The notes under the pieces: generated by a model
Seen by the model: only the letters and a program-made list of their open reading frames with translations
Database searches by the model: none
What the model was told of the DNA's origin: nothing
In this document: piece after piece, positions 58,023 to 64,000 of the stretch
Numbering within the stretch: position 1 is the first letter of the stretch
Layout of the letters: each line of letters starts with the position of its first letter
Position numbers and translations under genes: made by a program
NCBI RefSeq assembly: GCF_958450345.1
Contig: NC_088783.1
Coordinates: 22,571,701 to 22,635,700, forward strand
Length of the DNA stretch: 64,000 nt
DNA from: Calliphora vicina
Lineage: Eukaryota > Arthropoda > Insecta > Diptera > Calliphoridae
Reading direction: 5' to 3'

Positions 58023-58489
58023 ACTGTGATATTCCTGAATATACCTCCCAACCATATAATAATATAGGAATACATAACACCATAACTACTCGCCTCTTTC
58101 CCTCACCGCCAGGTAAATACAATCCAATATTTAACAAACGTCTCAGAACAAAATGTATCCCAGAAATAACATGATTCTCATGGAAGTAAATATTCAAGTG
58201 ATCGTCTATGAATAATCCTAAAGTGCTGTAGTATCTTGTTGGTGCCCAATAGTTTGGGCAAAAACCACATGCATCGCGTTTAAGAAGGATTCAGAAATAC
58301 ACAATTAATTTCCTATCACTCACTAATAAGCCTTAAATCTTCATTAACCAAGTCCCTTATCATCTGCCAATAACTGGACATCATCAGCATATGTATAACA
58401 TTTACACAATTTTATCTGCCTGTACAGATCGTTTAGTCCTCTGACTAACCTCCCATCTTAGGAGCACTTTAGAAAATCACTCACGAATA

Positions 58490-59238
58490 AAAAATTATTT
58501 AAACATAGTCTCCATTGAGCTCTACACACTTTGTCCAAGTTTTCTCCAATTTTTTTTATCCCTTCAAAAAAATAAGATTTGTCTAGGTCATCAAAATAGG
58601 TATTTTTTGGGAAATGATTTCATCGTTGGTGTCAAATCTCTTTCCGCCGAGACATTTCTTCAGGTTTGGAAACAAAAAATAGTCACCCGAAGCTAAATCC
58701 GGAGAAAAGTGTGGAAGAGGAGACATTTCGTAGCCTAATTCATGAATTTTTGCAATGGAAACTGCACATGTGTGCAGCCGATTTGTGAACAAACGCTGCA
58801 GCCATCTTGCGAAAAGCTTTCTCATACCCAAGTGATCATTCAATAATGTAACCAACACCATATCGTGATTTTTTTCAATTGTCTCGGATGTAGAGACCCC
58901 AACTGGATCTCAACAGAACGTTTGGCATCTTCAGTAAACCTCTTTTTTTGCCATTAAAATTAATGGTACAGAGTTCTCATAGTATTTATCAATCTTAGCC
59001 TTTATTTGAGTGATGGTTTTTTTCCCGACAAAAATAATGCTTAATGAGCAGACGAAATTCATCTTTTTTCCAATTTCTCCTCAAGTCACGAGGTGGCTGT
59101 CAAACACAAACTAAATGCTGCAGCTTGTTCAAATTTTGACAGGAGTCAACTGAGATATGCCTCTTGACAGGAGCAGTGTTGCCCTTTCAGTTAGAGCTGG
59201 GAAATTCAAAAAGTCGAGGACTTATTGACCCACCCTCG
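58490..59238 (-). pseudogene. mariner remnant, TACGAGGG-end type, internally deleted
   Basis: The right end is the inverse of CGAGGGTGGGTCAATAAGTC at a TA (59239-59240). Leading inward on the minus strand come the untranslated leader, N-terminal relics, LLNDHLGMRKLFARWLQRLF (58800-58850), then directly IHELGYEMSPLPHFSPDLAS, GDYFLFPNLKKCLGGKRFD (58625-58745), so the first catalytic Asp region is deleted. The left terminus is missing. Same lineage as 43262-43511 and 31050-31325. Confidence 0.85.
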
Positions 59239-59269
59239 TATAGAAAACGGGACTCTAAATTATATAAAA

Positions 59270-59548
59270 ACAAGTAAGAGAGCTATATTCGGCTGTGCCG
59301 AATCTTATTATATACCCTTCACCAAATTATACTTCAAAATAAAGATTTTAAATATTTGTAGGTAAACAAAATTTATTTTTTTTGCCAAAGTTGTTTTTAA
59401 TTTTTTGGAAAAACATTTTCTTCGAATTGTTTTTTTTTTAAATTTTATTTTTTTTTGTTTTTAATTTAAACATTTTTTTTTTGGTTTTTTAATTTTTTCT
59501 TTTTGAAAAATGTAGAAGTTACAAACGGAATGACAAACTTATATATAC
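59270..59548 (-). repeat. Repeat family A copy (shortened)
   Basis: ACAAGTAAGAGAGCTATATT then the TTCGGCTGTGCCGAA hairpin and TATACCCTTCACCA; ends at GTTACAAACGGAATGACAAA and CTTATATATAC. The middle is T-rich. Confidence 0.85.
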
Positions 59549-61222
59549 TAGAGTTTCGTGTTCGGTTTTAATCGAAACCGCGGTTTTTCAAGGCCTAAAA
59601 CTGAATCCGAAACCGACAATTATTCGTCGGTTTTTATACCCTACACCACCATAGAGGGGAGGGTATAATGCGTTTGTGGAGATGTTTGTAACGCCCAAAA
59701 ATATTGGTCTAACACACACCTTAAAGTATACCGATCGACTTAGAATCACTTTCTGAATCGATTAAACTTTGTCCGTCTGACTGGCTGGTTGGTTGGCTGG
59801 CTGTCCATGTAAACCTTGTGCGCAGAGTACAGGTCGCAATTTTAAAGATATTTCGATAAAATTTGGTACATATAATTTTTTCGGCCCAAGGACCAAGCCT
59901 ATTGAAACTAGCTGATATCGGTCCATTATTTCACCTAGTCCCTTACAAATGTCCTCTCGAAATTGGACTTTATCGGTCATAAATGTTTAAATTATATATG
60001 TATCTACACAAATTTCGCTCCAAATAAGTTTTATATATACAAAATTCATGTCACCAAATTTTGTTATGATCGGTCCATAATTAGTCATAGCTCCCATAGA
60101 GACCCGCTTCCGAAAATCACTTTAACTTGCATAAATCGCTTAAAAATGTTGGTATACACACAAAATTCAACATAGTTAACTTTAATATAGACATAAATCA
60201 CACGACCTAATTTCCGAAAATCACTCAAAAATATAAATTATTGAAATTTTAAAAGAAAAATGTTTTTGCTCTTTTACTTAATGTAGGGTATTATAGGGTC
60301 GGGCTTGACCGACCATACTTTCTTACTTGTTTTTTTTTTTAATTTATTTTCAGTAGAAAAATTAAAAATTTAGAAATGAAAAACAAACTTTTTCATCCAA
60401 AGATTCATCCAAGTATTTCCTGACAATTAAAATTCAAATGACTGTTTATTTGACCCGCTACCCCAATTAGAAGAAATAAATAGTACAATTAAGTCTCCCT
60501 TTGTGAATTAATAATAATTCAGGATAACATGTATCTAGTTTCAAGTATATTGGTTTATTGTAATGTGAATTCTAGCTCATTCGAAACGTATTAGTTGAAT
60601 TAAAAAAATACCATAAAGACCCACATTTTGTATTCCCACTCAGCTTTATGAATGCCGAATATCATATTTCTGGCCCGATTATTATCTAGCTAAATTATCT
60701 AGCTAAAGAAATGTACCACTAAAGTCACCTTTTGCGAATTCTAATTCATTCAGAATCATGTGTGTCTAAATTTAAAATAATTTAATATAATAAAAAGTAC
60801 AATTAGAAGATAAAGTACCAATTTTCCATAATTGAACCCGCGCCAAGTTTGTAATCTAAGTAATTTCCTGATTATAGGTTCAATATTATAGAAAATTCAA
60901 AAAGTACCATTTTGAAGAACGAAAAAGAACTTCTTAGTTTGGTTTAGTTCTCCTTTTCTTGATTATTTCTTTACTGAGAAGCATATAAGCTAACTAATTT
61001 AATATATTAAAAAAGTACCATTAAATGAAAATTTTCCTTTATTCTCTTGAACACCCGTCAAGTTTGAATTTTAAATTTGTTAGCTTTTCCTATATTATCA
61101 ACAGATTTTGTTTCTATAACACTTGATATTTAATAAATTATCACAAAACCGACCGAAGCCAATCGATCGGTTTTCAATTTTTTAAAACCGAAACCGCGGT
61201 TTTGAAATTCATTGGTATAAAA
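59549..61222. mobile_element. Non-coding element with AACCGCGGTTT ends, split by repeat family B
   Basis: The left end region GGTTTTAATCGAAACCGCGG and right end region AAAACCGAAACCGCGGTTTT are inverse relatives, with CGGTTTT/AAAACCG modules just inside. 59634-60330 is a family B insertion. The interior is otherwise AT-rich without coding. A related fragment lies at 35352-35393. Confidence 0.55.
59634..60330 (+). repeat. Repeat family B, best copy, about 700 bp
   Basis: Starts TACCCTACACCACCATAGAG, ends GGTCGGGCTTGACCGACC hairpin + ATACTTTCTTACTTGT. The body has TACAGGTCGCAATTTTAA and repeated GATCGGTCCA...GACCCGCTTCCG blocks. No coding. Copies at 7229-7617 and 42865-43255. Confidence 0.85.
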
Positions 61223-61528
61223 ATTAATTGAAAATTTTCTGTAGAATTCTATTAAAATTCAATGACAAATTGTTTACTTTCCACAAGACACTGGATAAGA
61301 CTTTCTAACAAAATATTTTCTTTATTTTCATTCTAGGTAAGTGCCAAATAAATGCTTAAATACTTATTTGCAGGTATGTTATTAAAAAGAAAAATAAAAA
61401 TGTATATAAAATTTCTGCTCTAATTTTTTTCCATTTGTAAATAAATTAAAATAAAGATAACATTAACCGAATTTCCTAAATCGGCTGGCCTTGCTAAATA
61501 ATTCTGTCTGCTTCATTGGTTTCCACAG

Positions 61529-61601
61529 CCAGAAAATAGATGGCAATGTTAGAGAGAATACGAAACTGCAGTTGCCAAAGGAAGTACTCGATCGTACTAA
61601 T
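61529..61601 (+). CDS. Candidate internal exon of an unrecognised gene
   Basis: Acceptor TTGGTTTCCACAG, then one base to complete a codon and 24 codons, QKIDGNVRENTKLQLPKEVL then DRTN, then donor AAT|GTAATG in phase 0. Amino-acid composition is that of a conserved soluble protein, unlike the translated noise around it. It splices in phase to the small exon at 61746. I cannot name the family. Confidence 0.5.
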
Positions 61602-61745
61602 GTAATGTTTGTGTTTATTGCTGTTATACATATTTATTTGTTTTTGTTTTTTGCTTCAAATTTGGGATGCTTTTTTTTTATTTCATTGCAAATTAGTTTA
61701 ATTTTGGGGTATGCAACATGCATCTCAACTATTTGTGTCTTATAG

Positions 61746-61775
61746 GTTTGGCCTGATGTACATAGCAAAGGCAAG
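61746..61775 (+). CDS. Candidate 30-nt microexon following 61529-61601
   Basis: Acceptor TTGTGTCTTATAG, ten codons VWPDVHSKGK, donor AAG|GTGTGT, both ends in phase 0. Together with the previous exon it reads DRTN-VWPDVHSKGK. The next exon must lie right of the window. Confidence 0.45.
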
Positions 61776-62990
61776 GTGTGTTATTTTCAATATTTTTTGA
61801 TTTCAGCTTCGTTAAATTTTGTGGGTTGTTTTGGCTGCTATGTTTTTACGTTTTCGTTCATTTGGTTTATTTATTTTTTTTTTGTAATTTTTTTTGTTCA
61901 TTTATATTTATTTTCTTTATCATCTTTATGTTAAAGAAATATGCGACCAGGGATGGTTATATTTACCAAATACAGGCATAAATACGTATGAGTTTAGTTT
62001 TTCCTCTGTACTATGGTCACGTTTATGGGTTCATATTTTTGTAGTTTGTAAGTTAAGATTTAGTTTGTTCCAAGTATTCGTATTCGACATAAAAGTGCAT
62101 TCGCCTTTTGTACAATGCATTTTTTTTGTTGCTGTCGTGTTGTTATTGTTGTTGAATGAATATTCGACACAAATTAGTTTAGCACATGCAATGTTTAAAA
62201 TTGAGAGGAGCCAAGGGAAATAGACTTGATTAGTTTTTTTTTTATTTATTGTTTTTTGTAGGTACTGTGTCTAGCTATAGATTCCCTCACATACTTGCAT
62301 TACCCACCTTAAGTGATGTTGCACATGAATGAAAAATTAAAGTCGAATGCCATATTTTTTATCCAGCATTTATTTTTTGTTGTTTTTTTACTTTGCTGTT
62401 GTGTGTATGTAGCCTTTTATGACTAAAAAAATTTGTTGTTATTAAAGTTATTTAACTAAATTTTAATTAATTTTCTGAGAGTATTTATATGTGTCTAGTT
62501 TTTGAACTCTTCTCGTGTCTACTGATACCCTCTAATCGTTAAAATCATCATGATTATAATGATCATGCATTGATCATAAATTTTTGTAAATACTTTTACA
62601 AATTGTTTATACCTTTTGCATTTTTGTAAGAAGAGGCAGGAAATGTTACTGCCCTCTATTAGCGCATATGGTTTATGGGTTTTTGAAGTTTAGTTTTTTA
62701 TGGGAATCTATAAAAGAATCACATAATTTTTTTTTTGATCAAAGGAAAACCTAATGAAAAGAACGAATGATCATTAGATATGGTAGGCTTTAGATTACGC
62801 TACATAGATATATATGTAGTTCAAGGATTGAAACTTAAATACACAAAATTTTCTATAGCAAAAACTGCTATACAAACAATTTTTAATAAAAAACTGTTTG
62901 TAAACCATTTTCTATAGATAAAACTTATACAGACAATTTCCATAGAAAAACATTTTCGATAGTAAAACTTTTATACACAAACTTTTATAT
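61776..62990. other. Non-coding, T-rich, probable intron
   Basis: Several open frames here are merely T-rich. Palindromic ATCATCATGATTATAATGATC near 62546. No supported feature. Confidence 0.35.
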
Positions 62991-62994
62991 ATAA

Positions 62995-64000
62995 AAATGT
63001 CTCGTGCGGTCGACACTCAAATTTATAGCAAATGGGTGCAATCTGCGAGATATTCTTGTGCTCCGAATGAAAGTGCGCGTATCAGGTATGAGATTACTTA
63101 TGTCAACTAAACAACACCCGTGATAATATCTGTAAAATAAGGATAAGCTGCCCACATTCCGACAATGTTCTAAAGTATCGATAAACCGGGTAATAGTTTC
63201 ATCACCTATAAGATCAACCGTCCTTCTTTGAACGGCATAGACTTGACGTTGCAGCTGTGGGAATTACATTCCACTTTTGGACGAATTAAGCTATTAGGGT
63301 ATATACGAAGAAGGTCGGAAGGGGAGAAATATGTCCCATACCGTCTCAAGAAACCCAAGCACCTAAAAGTTTCCTTCGCAACATCCAATATATGACGATG
63401 CCAACGCACGTCACACTGTATTCTTGTACCTAGAATCAAAAGGTTATCTAAAACTGCAACAGCTGCGTTAGTCATACGAAGAATTGACTATCCCTTAAAT
63501 GCATATTGTTGCCAATTGTCTACATTCCAGTTCCAATTAATTTTAGACGAAAATAAGATTGATCTATTTCTGATTCTCCTTCATCAAAATCAAATGGAGT
63601 ACGATAAGTTTCAGCTAAAGATTCAATTCTATATCAAACTAAAGCTATAGGATATAAAATAAATAAAAATCAAATACATAAATATTTGACAGTTTATCGA
63701 AAAATAAAAGTAAAAATTATGCATTTAAGGGTTATGGTGAAATCTCAAGACGTTTGTGTGTCAGTAGTACTGATTTTAATTCACCCCATCAGGAGATTGT
63801 TATAAGGTCACGATTTATCGAGTCATCCATATTCATTCTTGAGAGTTTAATCTCAGAAAGAGTTGGTCTATGGTCGAATGAATATGAGTGACAGATATTA
63901 CTGTCATCCGCGAAAGAATAAATTGGATTTGAAGTGATTATTAGTAAATCATTCATGAATATTAAACAAAGGAAGGAGAAAGTACTGGGTAAACCCTGGT
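62995..64000 (-). pseudogene. Jockey-type non-LTR retrotransposon, reverse transcriptase end, runs off the window
   Basis: Minus strand from the right edge: FLCLIFMNDLLIITSNPIYS, FADDSNICHSYSFDHRP (catalytic FADD, about 63880-63925), DLITIS-WGELKS, then, after an interrupting MITE (63492-63731), VLDNLLILGTRIQCDVRWHR, KETFRCLGFLRRYGTYFSPS, DLLRIY-IRPKVECNSH (63206-63475) and the C-terminal GDETITRFI...RNVGSL and YRYYHG text to about 63010. Stops and small shifts show it is dead; the 5' part lies outside the window. Confidence 0.8.
63492..63731. mobile_element. piggyBac-like MITE, second copy, 240 bp, inside the Jockey fragment
   Basis: Ends CCCTTAAATGCATATTG and TGCATTTAAGGG and a body (GTCTACATTCCAGTTCCA, AAATCAAATGGAGTACG) matching 35115-35344. 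Flanks CTAT and TTAT are degenerate relative to TTAA. Confidence 0.85.

Noticed and set aside
58283..58470. Coding-like stretch left of the mariner at 58490
   Set aside because: No continuous frame; text looks like decayed transposon but could not be assigned.
61778..62223. Overlapping T-rich + strand ORFs
   Set aside because: Phe/Leu/Tyr-rich translation of poly-T DNA; typical false membrane proteins.

Overview
The window is AT-rich nuclear DNA from an insect, most likely a calyptrate fly of blowfly type (Lucilia/Calliphora-like). The evidence is spliced genes whose proteins look dipteran, introns and intergenic DNA full of mariner, Tc1-like, hAT, Tigger-like and piggyBac-like debris, and interspersed repeats carrying small TTCGGC/GCCGAA hairpins, which I associate with calyptrate fly genomes. 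The species call is inference.

The left 20 kb hold the recognisable genes. The last two exons of an AMMECR1-family gene (+) are followed by a complete five-exon ZNRF1/2-type E3 ubiquitin ligase (+) and a four-exon PDE12-type 2',5'-phosphodiesterase (+). The single-exon complex I subunit NDUFS7 (ND-20, -) lies tail to tail with PDE12. A three-exon MSBP/PGRMC1-type heme-binding membrane protein (-) has a 5.7 kb first intron full of repeats. PDE12 and NDUFS7 are both expected in mitochondria; otherwise the neighbours do not form an obvious pathway. A weak candidate for a 59-residue two-exon gene lies head to head with NDUFS7.

From about 21.4 to 26.3 kb there is a satellite array with a monomer of roughly 105 bp and a 1,205 bp higher-order period. 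A decayed hAT transposon sits inside it, with an 8-bp target duplication still readable, and that hAT itself contains two further insertions. The rest, 26-64 kb, is mostly transposon graveyard: at least seven mariner-type remnants of two sequence types, three copies of another Tc1/mariner-type family, a Tigger-like element inside a mariner, piggyBac-like and TA-flanked MITEs, two non-LTR retrotransposon fragments and a 100-copy heptamer array. Three short, well-formed exon candidates on the + strand (29259-29337, 61529-61601, 61746-61775) suggest that much of this stretch may be one very long intron of an unrecognised gene, but the connection is not proven. No CRISPR, rRNA or convincing intact tRNA gene was seen.
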